This document shows positions 1 through 8,890 of a stretch of 31,316 nucleotides of DNA, in pieces. The stretch covers positions 6,183,405-6,214,720 of the forward strand of contig JAESIW010000020.1 of assembly GCA_016802295.1 (NCBI GenBank). The letters are read 5' to 3'. Both the position numbers and the translations under genes were made by a program. The notes below the pieces were generated by a model that ran no database searches, was not told where the DNA came from, and was given only the letters and a program-made list of their open reading frames with translations. The DNA is from Brachionus rotundiformis. Its lineage: Eukaryota; Rotifera; Eurotatoria; Ploima; Brachionidae. Positions within the stretch are counted from its first letter, which is position 1, and each line of letters begins with the position of its first letter.

Positions 1-13
1 ATTAAATTAATAA

Positions 14-120
14 AAACTATTTCTCTGCTTCGATCAACAACAATGATCTTAAGAAAAGATCATCATTCAATCGATGCATTCTTCACCGAAATAGTTTGGT
101 AATTATTGGTAAAATGTAAG
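14..120 (+). ncRNA. 5S-linked fold-back element, copy 1 (candidate structured RNA)
   Basis: A sequence of about 85 nt can fold on itself. The outer arms are AAACTATTTC and GAAATAGTTT, an inner helix pairs GCTTCGAT with ATCGATGC (one U-U mismatch), and an apical hairpin pairs ATGATCTT with AAGATCAT. It is followed by GGTAATTATTGG, which resembles a splice donor and then a weak Sm-like site. The same sequence lies upstream of the second 5S gene, and a shorter relative at 3.48 kb keeps the outer stem and a changed but still pairable inner stem. Homology continues from here to the 5S gene. It could be a spliced-leader-like or other small RNA gene, or a MITE-like repeat; I do not recognise the family. 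Confidence 0.45.
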
Positions 121-344
121 AGATACATACTTCTTTTTTTAAGTTATAAAACTTTATAGTAAAGATTAAACGATACTCAAAAAGTATTTATGGATTTAAA
201 ATAGAATTTATTAAAAAATATTTTGCATTAACTTCAATTTTATTAGAATTATAAAAAAAGAAAGATAAAATTATTTTTTATATTTTGAATAATTTATTCA
301 TTGCAATTAAAAATTTTAGTAGGTACAAAAAAGTACTTTAGAAT

Positions 345-463
345 GCCTAGGACCATATCACGTTGAATGCACCGGTTCTCGTCCGATCACCGAAGTTAAG
401 CAACGTCGAGCCCGGTTAGTACTTGGATGGGTGACCGCCTGGGAATACCGGGTGTTCTAGGCT
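345..463 (+). rRNA. 5S ribosomal RNA gene, copy 1
   Basis: A 119-nt 5S rRNA. The terminal stem pairs GCCTAG with CTAGGC. The internal RNA polymerase III control regions are recognisable (GAAGTTAAGCAACGTCGAG, then GGTTAGTACTTGGATGGGTG). A run of T follows directly after the 3' end and should serve as the polymerase III terminator. The gene is the 3' part of a ~450-bp unit that begins with the fold-back element at about position 14 and recurs at 6.1-6.56 kb. 5S rRNA is part of the large ribosomal subunit. Confidence 0.98.
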
Positions 464-479
464 TTCTTTTTTTTTCTAT

Positions 480-805
480 TTTAATTTTTCTGATTAAAAA
501 AATTACAGAAATTTAAAGAAACCAATTCATATTTTTATAGAAGGAATCGATTTAAATTCTTATTTCTTAATTTACTTTCAATACTTTCTAGCCTTATTTC
601 TAGTGACATAATTTAATTGATATTTTTCACTTTTTTATTTAATATTGTTTTGTACAAGAATTTTAAATAAATAAATTCTTGATTAAATTTTTTTTCTTAA
701 CAAATATATTAATTGCATTTAATAAGTTAATTTCTATTTTACATGTTTTTTTTAAATTTCTTTATTTAATCTGATTAATATTATAAAATTAGTCGAAAAA
801 TATAT
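480..805. other. AT-rich intergenic stretch
   Basis: Very AT-rich with many homopolymer runs. I see no coding potential or RNA gene between the 5S terminator and the end of the membrane-protein gene on the other strand. Confidence 0.6.
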
Positions 806-1687
806 TCAATATGTACATTGTTTGCTTGGAATGCTAAATGTTGCTAAATGCCACATATTTGGATAAAAATACATAAGTGAAATGAAAGGATCCACTGGGA
901 GATTAATATAATTCTGACTTATATTTATTTTATACATCATTTCATCCACCATATATCTTGGAATTTTATTTAAAATGGTAATTTTTTTACTCGGGTGTTC
1001 TTTGGAAGGCGAATAAAATTTCTTGACCACTTGTTCAAATTGAGTGTACAAAATTCCTGAACGTGTCATCGACTCAAATTCAAGTCGTGTCGGTGGAGCT
1101 TTAATGAACATATAAAGATAGATTTGGGCATTTCTATAGGAAAATTTATAAAATCCATAGAAAGAGTTGAATTTGTATTTAAATTCGGTGTCATGTTTTG
1201 CAATATCTGACCACATTATTTCCATATTTGAATAGCCAAAAGAATAATGAATATTAGACCTGATATGATGAGCAGTGGTATTTGAATCAAAAATGCACAA
1301 GTCCAAGAAATTCTGGTCATAAGCGCCCATATTTACCTTTAAAATGTGAAACAGGGATCGGTAGCATAGAAAAAAAATTTCATTCTCCCTTGATAGAACA
1401 TTGGTAACTTTGCTTGTTAGCTCAATAAGATCTTTGGAGCCAATTTGTCCATTATTTTTACAATTATTATGATATTCGATTTCTTGAGACGGATCGGTGA
1501 ATAAATTAAAATTTATAAAAATGTATATATATGAAAAAAAGGCAAAATAAATTATTATAGTGATTATCGAACTAATTAACAAATCTTTTAAAAAATCGGC
1601 TACTGAATTTGAACGCTTGGGCTCAAGACGATATTTTTGAGTGAATATGATAAAATTCAAAAGTTTTCCTTTTCTTAATTTAATCAT
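806..1687 (-). CDS. type II membrane protein, weakly LicD/fukutin-like
   Basis: Single-exon gene of 293 codons starting at ATG 1687. A basic N-terminus (residues 1-35) is followed by one hydrophobic segment (about 36-60) and a long lumenal or extracellular part, the usual layout of a Golgi type II enzyme. Around residues 106-135 the pattern F-L-C-Y-R-S-L...G...L-D-L-C-I resembles the LCYGTLLG...G...DIDI region of LicD/fukutin-type phosphotransferases of animals. The end (P-R-Y-M-V..., L-P-V-D-P, Y-P-N-M-W, final Cys) resembles the C-terminus of uncharacterised animal members. The GTLLG and Asp-x-Asp residues needed for catalysis in that family are not conserved, so it may be a diverged or inactive member, or unrelated. 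Family assignment is tentative; the gene itself is well supported by its length in such AT-rich DNA. Confidence 0.6.
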   Translation of the reverse strand: MIKLRKGKLLNFIIFTQKYRLEPKRSNSVADFLKDLLISSIITIIIYFAFFSYIYIFINFNLFTDPSQEIEYHNNCKNNGQIGSKDLIELTSKVTNVLSRENEIFFLCYRSLFHILKVNMGAYDQNFLDLCIFDSNTTAHHIRSNIHYSFGYSNMEIMWSDIAKHDTEFKYKFNSFYGFYKFSYRNAQIYLYMFIKAPPTRLEFESMTRSGILYTQFEQVVKKFYSPSKEHPSKKITILNKIPRYMVDEMMYKINISQNYINLPVDPFISLMYFYPNMWHLATFSIPSKQCTY

Positions 1688-1689
1688 TT

Positions 1690-2200
1690 TTGATTTTATT
1701 TTTGATTTTGAATCAAAAAAAACTGGATCAAATGAAAAAATAAAAAATAATTTATTACAACAATCATAAATACGGGATTTTTTAAAATTTTGTTATGTAA
1801 ATTTACTTAATTAATTTATGAATGCATACAACTTTTTACATTTAATTTATTCATTTTAAAAAAGCTCTATTTTTTCTATAAAAGAATAGGTCGGCCAAAA
1901 TCATCACTTTGAGTGAAGATATGGATTTCAAGTAGACCCTTGAAACACACTATATGGGAATAATCTTTCCTTGTTAAATGATAAGACAAGATAAAGATTA
2001 ATTTATACATACAATTTAGCAATACAATTCTTTATAGTTTCAAAGGATTAAATATTTTTTAACAGCTCACCAAAGAGACCAATTTTTAGTTAAATTTGTA
2101 TAAGGGATTTTTATTTTTAATAAAAAACATGATTGAAAAATAATTTTTTTTGAATATCAAGCAATTTTGTTTGATTAAAATTTCCAAATTCTATATTGAA
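1690..2200. other. AT-rich intergenic stretch
   Basis: This holds the presumed promoter side of the membrane-protein gene and the downstream side of the U14 cluster. No convincing reading frame or RNA gene was seen. Confidence 0.5.
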
Positions 2201-2206
2201 TTGTTA

Positions 2207-2299
2207 AATTGCCTCAGACGTCCTAGGAGTTGGCTAACATGTGAGGATTCTAGTGGAAACCGCGAATGAGGAGCCTAGGAGTATTCATCAATGACAATT
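2207..2299 (-). ncRNA. SNORD14: U14 box C/D snoRNA (SNORD14), copy 1
   Basis: Read on the minus strand. It has a C box TGATGA (2285-2290, preceded by T rather than A/G), the U14 signature CATTCGCGGTTTCCAC that pairs with the 5' domain of 18S rRNA, and a D box TCTGA (2214-2218). Terminal stem AATTG/CAATT encloses the boxes. Just inside, CTCCTAGG near box C pairs with CCTAGGA near box D. U14 is needed for early 18S processing and guides a 2'-O-methylation in 18S; the guide lies just before box D. Compared with the second copy, the guide carries an A/T swap that leaves one mismatch to the usual 18S site (TCCAAGGA). Confidence 0.88.
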
Positions 2300-2321
2300 A
2301 AAGTGAAAAATGTTTTCTTGA

Positions 2322-2411
2322 TGGTCTCAGACCTCCAAGGAAAATGCTAACATGTGAGGATTCTAGTGGAAACCGCGAATGAGGAGCCTTGGAAGCTTCA
2401 TCACCGACAAT
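2322..2411 (-). ncRNA. SNORD14: U14 box C/D snoRNA (SNORD14), copy 2
   Basis: Second U14 gene, directly upstream (in transcription sense) of copy 1 and same strand. C box GTGATGA (2398-2404), the same 18S-complementary block CATTCGCGGTTTCCAC, and D box TCTGA (2327-2331). The ~43-nt central block is identical to copy 1, while the helix near the boxes is CTTCCAAGG/CCTTGGA, so the pairing is kept by compensatory change. The guide CCTTGGA before box D matches the conserved 18S TCCAAGG site exactly. The two genes are about 110 bp apart and could be processed from one precursor. Confidence 0.9.
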
Positions 2412-2419
2412 TTTAAAAA

Positions 2420-2860
2420 CAATAATTGACTTTATTTATCAAGCCAAATAGGTCTTAAAATCTAAGTAAACCTAAATTTGTTTTAGATTTTTAAAAATTC
2501 AAAATCATAAATTATTTTTTAAAAAAAGATGTCTACTTAAAATTTGGTTATGTTTATTAACATTTTTGCTTGCAAAGCATAATTCATAAACCACTTGATT
2601 AATTATATTCTTTTTTTTTCATTTAAAATAAATCATAAACCTATTTTTTTTATTATTATTAAAAAGTAAATTTTTAGACCGATCATTTGTCTAATACGTT
2701 TATTAATATAGTCAAGATTAATGTATTTTCGAGCTTTTGATATTTGAATACCCAGTGGATTTCTAGTTGTTGGTTGTTTGCGAGCGGATTAGCAAAAAGT
2801 TATATGAAAGTTCAAGATCTATTATCATTTTATCATTTTAAAGGTAGATAAAGGTAGACA
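2420..2860. other. AT-rich intergenic stretch
   Basis: Spacer between the U14 pair (minus) and the small two-exon gene (plus). It may hold promoters for both. No gene is seen. Confidence 0.45.
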
Positions 2861-3205
2861 ATGTCGAACGAAACCGAATATCTAAATTTACTTAATAAGC
2901 TGATTGATAGCGGAATCCAAATCGACAAAAATTTACGCCAACCAGTTTATTACTCAACGATTTACTTTGATGAACTATGCTTTGAATCGACCAGCATTAT
3001 TACCGACTTGCTTAGCAATCAGTAAGCTATTAATTTATCTTTATAAAATTCTTAAAATTTATATTCAAGACGGGTACCGTACTGGTTGAGTCAGAGAATC
3101 GCTTGGTACTATTCAAACAAGTACATTAGAGAAATTATTACTGACCTTTCTCTGTCAGACCAGAATGGTCAAAAAGCTGACAAAACTAAATGTAAATTTT
3201 ATTAA
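2861..3205 (+). CDS. small hypothetical protein, two exons
   Basis: ATG at 2861 opens a frame that reads to a splice donor (CA|GTAAGC). A 48-nt intron (3022-3069, acceptor TTCAAG) joins it in phase to an exon ending at stop 3203-3205, giving about 98 residues. The protein begins MSNETEYLNLLNKL and has a Tyr/Trp-rich middle (PVYYSTIYFDEL, PYWLSQRIAWYYSNKY) and a polar tail. I do not recognise a family. An unspliced frame at 2904-3089 overlaps and is less likely. The last exon could instead splice on at GTAAAT (3192), so the C-terminus is uncertain. Confidence 0.4.
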
Positions 3206-3475
3206 ATTTTAAAATTAATTAACTATTAAGTAAAATTGATCACTAAATAGAAAACTGATATCTATCTATCAATTTTTTTTGTTTATTAATTTTTATTAAT
3301 AATAGAGTTTTAATCATTAATTCCCAAAAATTGAATAGATTAAGTTTTATAAATTGGATTGAAAATTTTAAATATCAAATTAAGATCTTTAAAAAAGATA
3401 TTTTAATTGAATTAAGATTTTAAAATTTTACTCATTTTTTTTTTACTTAGTTTATAATTTTCTTTTTTTTATAAT
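3206..3475. other. AT-rich intergenic stretch
   Basis: Very AT-rich spacer with no recognisable feature between the small gene and the solo fold-back element. Confidence 0.4.
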
Positions 3476-3610
3476 TAAAAAAAACTATTTCTCTTCTTCC
3501 ATCGAAAACAATTCAATTGATGCATTCTTCATCGAAATAGTTTGGTAATCTTTAGTAAGATGTTTTTTTTAGTTTTAAAACTTAAAAGATTAAATGATGA
3601 ACAATAGATA
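3476..3610 (+). ncRNA. 5S-linked fold-back element, solo shortened copy
   Basis: A diverged copy of the element at the window start, here without a 5S gene behind it. Outer arms AAACTATTTC/GAAATAGTTT are intact. The apical hairpin is missing, and the inner arms CATCGAA and TTGATG can still pair with one bulge. GGTAAT follows the outer stem as in every other copy. Weak similarity continues into the flanking AT-rich part to about 3600. The retained stem despite sequence change argues for selection on structure. Confidence 0.4.
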
Positions 3611-4314
3611 TTTTTAAATTTAAATAGTTAGTAGGAAGTTGGTCGTAGGTTTTTCGAATTTTTTATAAAGCATTCTTTTACTTCATAGAGAATCTATTTA
3701 TTGATAACCAATTACACTGTCCAGCTTTGAAGGAATTCGAACAATTCACTTACGCCATGGCGTTTAGCAGTTATTTCTTAATATATAATGTGACCTATGA
3801 TAAATTTTATTTTCTTACATCACTTAATTTTTTTGTTCTATAACATTGTCAAATAATCTTTAAATATAAACATCAATTTACCATCTCCATCATTCTTTAT
3901 TCGATCATACCGCACCTCTTTTTGGCACTAAGATTACACTACCTATTTCTTGTTAAATTTTCTGCTTTATTTTATCTGTTTAAGGTTGAATTAATTAATC
4001 AAATTATAAATAAGTTTAAGATTTTCTTGGAAAAAATTTTTTCTCAGGTCTCTAATGGAAATATGAGTTTTAGATTGTATTAAATTTTTTGTGGTCTTAA
4101 TTTTATATTTTATTTTATACAATTAGGCATTTTCTGTATTTTATCTTACATTTGAAAATTCTTCTAGCTAAAAAAACACTTATCGAATATTAATCGAGTC
4201 TTTAAGAAAATTGTCCTTAAATGAAAAAAAATCAATTCTTGTTAACATTTATTTTTTAATAATATATTTTTTGAACTTTAAATAAATGCTAATTGATTTT
4301 ATTAAATTTCCAAG
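3611..4314. other. region expected to hold the 5' exon(s) of the PP2C gene
   Basis: The phosphatase reading frame starts at a splice acceptor near 4314 without an ATG, so at least one upstream exon should lie here or further left. I could not fix it. Several donor/acceptor-like sites exist (for example TTCTCAG at about 4047 and ACAATTAG at about 4127) but none gives a convincing exon. Confidence 0.3.
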
Positions 4315-5363
4315 ATTTTACTCGAGAAAAACTGGTAATTTATCTTAGAAATTCAATTTCAAACATAATCAAAGAATGGCTTAATGAGCGCTCCAATTTC
4401 GACAACCAAAAAATAGACAATTTGCTTTTTTCAATTAATCGAACGGATAAAAACTCTCCAAATGTAAATATATATTTTTTAATTTAATAATTAATAATTA
4501 ATTTTTTAAAGAAGACAATTTTTTATGAATATAGTTTAAAAAATAAGCGCAGAACAATGGAAGATCGTACTTCAATAATAGAAAATATTGATATATTGAC
4601 AAATTTTATTCTCCCCAGATCTGAAAAATCATCCAGACTTAGTTCCATATTCGCAGTTTATGATGGTCATTGTGGAAGTGATTGTGTCCAATATGTCAGC
4701 ACTCATTTGCCTTTTTCAATCATCGACAATTTCCCAAATTCCCAATATGATAATGACCTAACCATTAAAAATACTTTTAGCTCGGTAAATGACAAGTTTA
4801 CTTCTAAAGCTGAAAATGAAGCACTCAAAAGTGGTTGTACTGCTTGTGTGGCTATTTTATCTTCAGGCGATATAGTGAAAGGCGAAAATCGAAGCCTGAC
4901 AGTGGCATGGTGTGGAGATAGTCAATTTGGTTTGGTGAAAAAAGGCCAAATGAATTTTCTCAGTCCAATTCATAGACCTGAGATTGAAAGTGAAAAGTCA
5001 AGAATTGAGTCCTGTGGAGGAACAATTAGCTATGAAGTAAATACTTGGCGAATAAATGGTTCTTTATCTGTATCTAGATCTTTTGGTGATGTTAATTACC
5101 AATCTTCTGGAATTACTTGTGAACCAGATGTGATGCATTTTGATCTTGACGGAGGTGAAGATTACTTTATTCTAGCCTGTGATGGTTTTTGGGAATGCGT
5201 TGATCATAATCTGTTAGCTAAATTAATTTATGAAAATAGAAATTGCAACAACATTGCAGAGATTTTGGTCATGCATGCCAAAGAAATGGGTTCAACAGAT
5301 AATATTTCACTGATATTTGTCCTTTTGAAGAATAGTTTCGATGAATTAACAGTGGTTAATTAG
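4315..5363 (+). CDS. PP2C-type Ser/Thr phosphatase, PPM1E/PPM1F (POPX)-like; 5' end not found
   Basis: Two visible coding exons, 4315-4463 and 4512-5363, separated by a 48-nt intron; both are in phase and give about 333 residues. The second opens with K-R-R-T-M-E-D-R, the PP2C start motif, which proves the join. Catalytic motifs follow in order: DGH (GAT at 4662), SGCTA, WCGDSQ, HRPE, WRINGSLSVSRSFGD, ACDGFW and GSTDNIS. The Asp residues that bind the two Mg/Mn ions are present, so it should be active. Overall the sequence fits PPM1F/PPM1E, phosphatases that act on PAK and CaM kinases in the cytoplasm. The first visible exon has no ATG and starts at an acceptor (CCAAG), so an upstream exon is missing. 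DGHGG is DGHCG here. AATAAA at 5454-5459 is a likely poly(A) signal. Confidence 0.9.
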
Positions 5364-6089
5364 GAAATTTGTGAATATTTTTTCAAATGAATTATTGTTT
5401 AATATTTTGAATTCGAAGTTTTGTTATAAAAGTTTATTATCGTTTTTTTTAAGAATAAAATAATTTTTGTAATTTATATACAATCTATTCAATTCCCTTT
5501 TGAGATTATATCCTTTAATGAAAAAATTATTTTTTAATGGGGAGAATTGTTAATAAAGTAATTTGATTTAAAAATTTAAATCATATAAATAATAATATTA
5601 ATTTAGACTAGTTAGGGAATTTGAGAATATAAAGAAATGTTTTTTTTAAATAAATTTTTTTATTTAATAAATTCAATGATTTAAAATGAATTGACATTAA
5701 AAATTTAAGAAAAATTCATATAATAATAGAACATATATTATAAAAGAGCTGTGAATCCACTATCCTTGTAGTCAAACTCTTACTAATTTTTTGAATTTTT
5801 CAAAAAGTCCGAATTATATTGTATAAAATATATAGTTAATATTCTAACATTTTTAAAATATACGATAAAAATATTTAAAATGAAATTAAAAATAAACTGA
5901 TATTAATGCTATAATATAAGTTCCTAACAAACCTATACAGGGTAACAACGAGGTAACAATATTTTGTCTTAATATCTAATCTGGCTAAAAAACACAGAAC
6001 AGAAGAATTTAATGACACAAATTCATAGAAATTAAATAAAAAATTTAGCAGTATATTATTATTATTATTATTAATGTTTATAAAATTTA
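5364..6089. other. intergenic, phosphatase 3' UTR and AT-rich spacer
   Basis: The 3' UTR of the phosphatase ends near the AATAAA at 5454. The rest is AT-rich without coding potential. A short (ATT)n microsatellite lies at about 6056-6074. Confidence 0.5.
6056..6074. repeat. (ATT)n microsatellite
   Basis: Six tandem ATT units just before the left arm of the 5S-flanking inverted repeat. Confidence 0.7.
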
Positions 6090-6380
6090 CTTTTTTATTT
6101 AATAATAAAACTATTTCTCTGCTTCGATCAAAAACAATGATCTTAAAAAAAGATCATCATTCAATCGATGCATTCTTCACCGAAATAGTTAGGTAATTAT
6201 TGATAAAATGTAAGAGATACATACTTCTTTTTTTAAGTTATAAAACTTTATAGTAAAGATTAAACGATGTACAAATGATATTTATGAATTTAAAAGTGAA
6301 TTTATTTAGAAATTTTTTGCATTAACTTTAATTTTATTAAGAATTTAAAGATAAACTATTTTTGTATTTTAAATAATTTA
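6090..6380 (+). repeat. left arm of large inverted repeat around 5S copy 2
   Basis: About 290 bp that recurs almost identically, inverted, at 6925-7213. It contains the fold-back element (6105-6195) and the AT-rich leader that also precedes 5S copy 1. The arms resemble each other more than either resembles the 5S copy 1 leader, so the inversion is recent. Confidence 0.85.
6105..6200 (+). ncRNA. 5S-linked fold-back element, copy 3
   Basis: Nearly identical to the copy at the window start: outer stem AAACTATTTC/GAAATAGTT, inner stem GCTTCGAT/ATCGATGC, apical ATGATCTT hairpin, then AGGTAATTATTG, which here gives a full AG|GTAAT donor consensus. It lies ~240 bp upstream of 5S copy 2, the same spacing as in copy 1. 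Confidence 0.45.
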
Positions 6381-6436
6381 TTCATTAAAATATTAAATTT
6401 ACAAATTTAAGTAGGTGCAAAAAAGTAGTTAAGAAT

Positions 6437-6555
6437 GCCTAGGACCATATCACGTTGAATGCACCGGTTCTCGTCCGATCACCGAAGTTAAGCAACGTCG
6501 AGCCCGGTTAGTACTTGGATGGGTGACCGCCTGGGAATACCGGGTGTTCTAGGCT
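6437..6555 (+). rRNA. 5S ribosomal RNA gene, copy 2
   Basis: A 119-nt 5S rRNA, identical to copy 1 as far as I can see, with closing stem GCCTAG/CTAGGC, the same internal control regions and a T-run after the 3' end. It lies in the single-copy centre (6381-6924) of a large inverted repeat. Confidence 0.98.
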
Positions 6556-6924
6556 TTCTTTTTGCTTCAATTTTTATTCTTATTAATCTTAATTTGTACC
6601 AAAAATAATTAATAAAAATAAATTTTTTTAGAGCCGTGCAAGGTTCCTCATACAGTATGTATAACAGAAAAAATCAACATTAAAAGATGTTATAACGATT
6701 ACGGTCTTTTTAACCAAGAAAAATCTAAATTTAATACTAACTGGACACATTTCATTCAAATAATAGCACTAAAAAATATTTACCAAATTTTGATTACAAA
6801 CCTTAAATAAAAAAATTATAAAAAAAACTTGAAACACTGACTGATTTAAAATTGTTTCAAATAATCTAATCAAAATTTCATTTAATAATTTTATTCATCA
6901 AGCTCTAAAAGAAATTGAATTTTG
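6556..6924. other. centre of the inverted repeat downstream of 5S copy 2
   Basis: AT-rich sequence between the 5S terminator and the inverted arm. No gene or repeat recognised. Confidence 0.5.
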
Positions 6925-7213
6925 AAATTATTTAAAATACAAAAATAGTTTATCTTTAAATTCTTAATAAAATTAAAGTTAATGCAAAAAATTTCTAAAT
7001 AAATTCACTTTTAAATTCATAAATATCATTTGTACATCGTTTAATCTTTACTATAAAGTTTTATAACTTAAAAAAAGAAGTATGTATCTCTTACATTTTA
7101 TCAATAATTACCTAACTATTTCGGTGAAGAATGCATCGATTGAATGATGATCTTTCTTAAGATCATTGTTTTTGATCGAAGCAGAGAAATAGTTTTATTA
7201 TTAAATATAAAAG
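6925..7213 (-). repeat. right arm of large inverted repeat, with fold-back element copy 4
   Basis: Reverse complement of 6090-6380. It contains the fold-back element on the minus strand (about 7110-7200), with an apical hairpin differing by a couple of bases from the left arm. It has no 5S gene of its own: the homology stops before the 5S-proximal leader. Confidence 0.85.
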
Positions 7214-7298
7214 AAAATCTTATTGTTTAAAAATACTTGAGCAATTAAAAATAAAGTATTTTTCAATCTTTAATATTTAAATTTTTAATTATTAAAAT

Positions 7299-8228
7299 TT
7301 AAGCCTTAACATTATTGATATCGGTGTTGGAACAGTTTATATTGTAAAAATTAACACAAACTCCTTTAGAGTTAAGCTTATTACAAATATTATTACTGAA
7401 TTCATTATTACATGCGCTATTTGACACACTTCCAGCTACCTTATGAATCTAAAAATCAAAATACTTTATAATTTAAATAAATTTTTTTCTTTAATTTACT
7501 TGAAAACCATCCAACAGAGAATAGTTTCCTACATTACCACGAATTATATTTTTTGCCCCTTTAATATCTACCCAAGAATCAGCATAATTTGCACCACTCA
7601 TTCCAGTTCCATCGAATGTATTTCCTTCGATTAGATTACTTTCTGATCCTTCCTTGATATCAATAGCTTCTGCTGAAATAAAAGGTCCAAATCTATTATC
7701 TAAAATTTTGTTTCTATTCGACATATCAGGACTATTATTTAACCAATTGCTCAATGATGATCCAATGTAGACTCCTTCGCCTATACCAGGACTTGCCAAT
7801 CCTGTATTTTTGATTATGCATTTTTTTACTACATTATCGGAACTAGAATAGCGTAAATGAACCGCTTCTTCATTTATATGATGGATAGCCAAGTTATCTA
7901 ATGTATTATAATTAGCTGAGTCTAATACGACTCCTTTTTTACAATCCTTTACTGAAAATCTTTTTAGTATCCAGTAATTAGCTTGTAAATGTATTCCGTA
8001 ACCACTGCTCACAATGTAGGCTTGCTTTGAACCATAAAGGGTAATTCTATTTGAAGCCGCACCACTTTGAGTTATGCGCACAGGACCTTGGTACACACCA
8101 TCAGCCATAATAATTGTATCACCAGGCTTCACCTTGCTAAGTGCATTTTTTAACTCGGATGTTGTTGATACATTAATATCAACAGCATTTGACCAAGCTA
8201 TAATAGACAATATAATGTAAATTTTCAT
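7299..8228 (-). CDS. secreted right-handed parallel beta-helix protein, polysaccharide-lyase-like
   Basis: Two exons on the minus strand (8228-7500 and 7448-7299) with a 51-nt intron (GTAAAT...TTTTAG) give 292 residues. Residues 1-15 (MKIYIILSIIAWSNA) form a signal peptide. The rest is a pectin-lyase-type beta-helix: an N-terminal cap (DTIIMADGVYQGPV) as in PL6 chondroitinase B/alginate lyases, then repeated N-x-I/L...N-x-F rungs (NRITLYGS, NTLDNLAIHH, NKILDNRF, NLIEGNTFDG) and the block GANYADSWVDIKG known from bacterial and fungal beta-helix proteins. The second exon encodes a four-Cys tail. The family cuts or binds acidic polysaccharides; substrate and activity cannot be read here. The family is mainly bacterial and fungal, so old horizontal transfer is plausible, with the intron gained later. 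Confidence 0.85.
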
Positions 8229-8800
8229 TTTATTTTACTTGAAAATTTCAGCTTTCAAATATATAATGTTCAAAAAATGATAAAAAAATTGTAACATGAG
8301 ACAAAAGTAAATATATTTTGCGAATTTTTTTTATTATTCGAGAAAAAAAATTTGATTTTTTTAAGCAACAGAATTGATTCCAAAGCAAATAACTATTGTT
8401 AAAATTGAGTTTATTTTAACATGGTCTAGGTAAAAATTGGTTTACTTATAACTAATCAATCAAATTGTAACAATTTAATCTTATTTATTAAATCAGTGAA
8501 ATAAAATTAAATATTTTTCGAAATTTTAAAATAAAATTTTTATTATTTTCAATAAGAACTTTTTATGTACATTTATTTTTATGATTAGGGATTAAGCTAG
8601 ATAAAAGACGAATCTGATCCGATAAACCTTTATTTAAATCAGTTAAATATAGCATAAATATCTGTGCATAAGAAAAAAATTTTCTACTAAAAAAAACTTG
8701 AAAAAATCAATTTATAAATAATAATAATGTAAATTTAAAAATAATTTTATAAATTAAGTAAAAATTCTGATCAAACCATTTCTTTAATATATTTATTTGA
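8229..8800. other. AT-rich intergenic stretch upstream of the lyase-like gene
   Basis: Presumed promoter region of the beta-helix gene (minus strand). No further gene is seen. Confidence 0.5.
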
Positions 8801-8803
8801 ATC

Positions 8804-8823
8804 TCTAGTCATTTGTGACTAGA
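8804..8823. repeat. short perfect hairpin
   Basis: TCTAGTCA and TGACTAGA, 8-bp perfect arms around a TTTG loop. It lies 28 bp before a second perfect hairpin, at the edge of the transposon-remnant zone. Confidence 0.6.
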
Positions 8824-8850
8824 ACGGACCAAATAAATTATGTGAACAAA

Positions 8851-8890
8851 CTTGGTCACCAAATAAATTTGGGGGTATTAGGTGACCAAG
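8851..8890. repeat. perfect 10-bp inverted repeat
   Basis: CTTGGTCACC and GGTGACCAAG separated by 20 bp. Role unknown; it may be part of a decayed transposon end, since MULE remnants follow. Confidence 0.65.

Noticed and set aside
14..120. Hammerhead or other self-cleaving ribozyme in the fold-back element
   Set aside because: Neither strand has the CUGANGA core or another known ribozyme core, despite the GAAA near the outer stem.
14..120. U5 or U6 snRNA at the 5S-linked element
   Set aside because: The U5 loop CGCCUUUUAC and the U6 ACAGAGA box are both missing; only a short TTTCTCT run is shared.
2233..2276. 18S rRNA fragment (GTGGAAACCGCGAATG)
   Set aside because: The match is the antisense of the U14 guide region; C and D boxes and terminal stem on the minus strand explain it better.
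2904..3089. Unspliced 61-codon frame on the plus strand
   Set aside because: It lies out of frame inside the two-exon model and runs through the predicted intron.
7443..7634. Plus-strand frame overlapping the beta-helix gene
   Set aside because: Antisense shadow of the lyase-like gene, without any family features.
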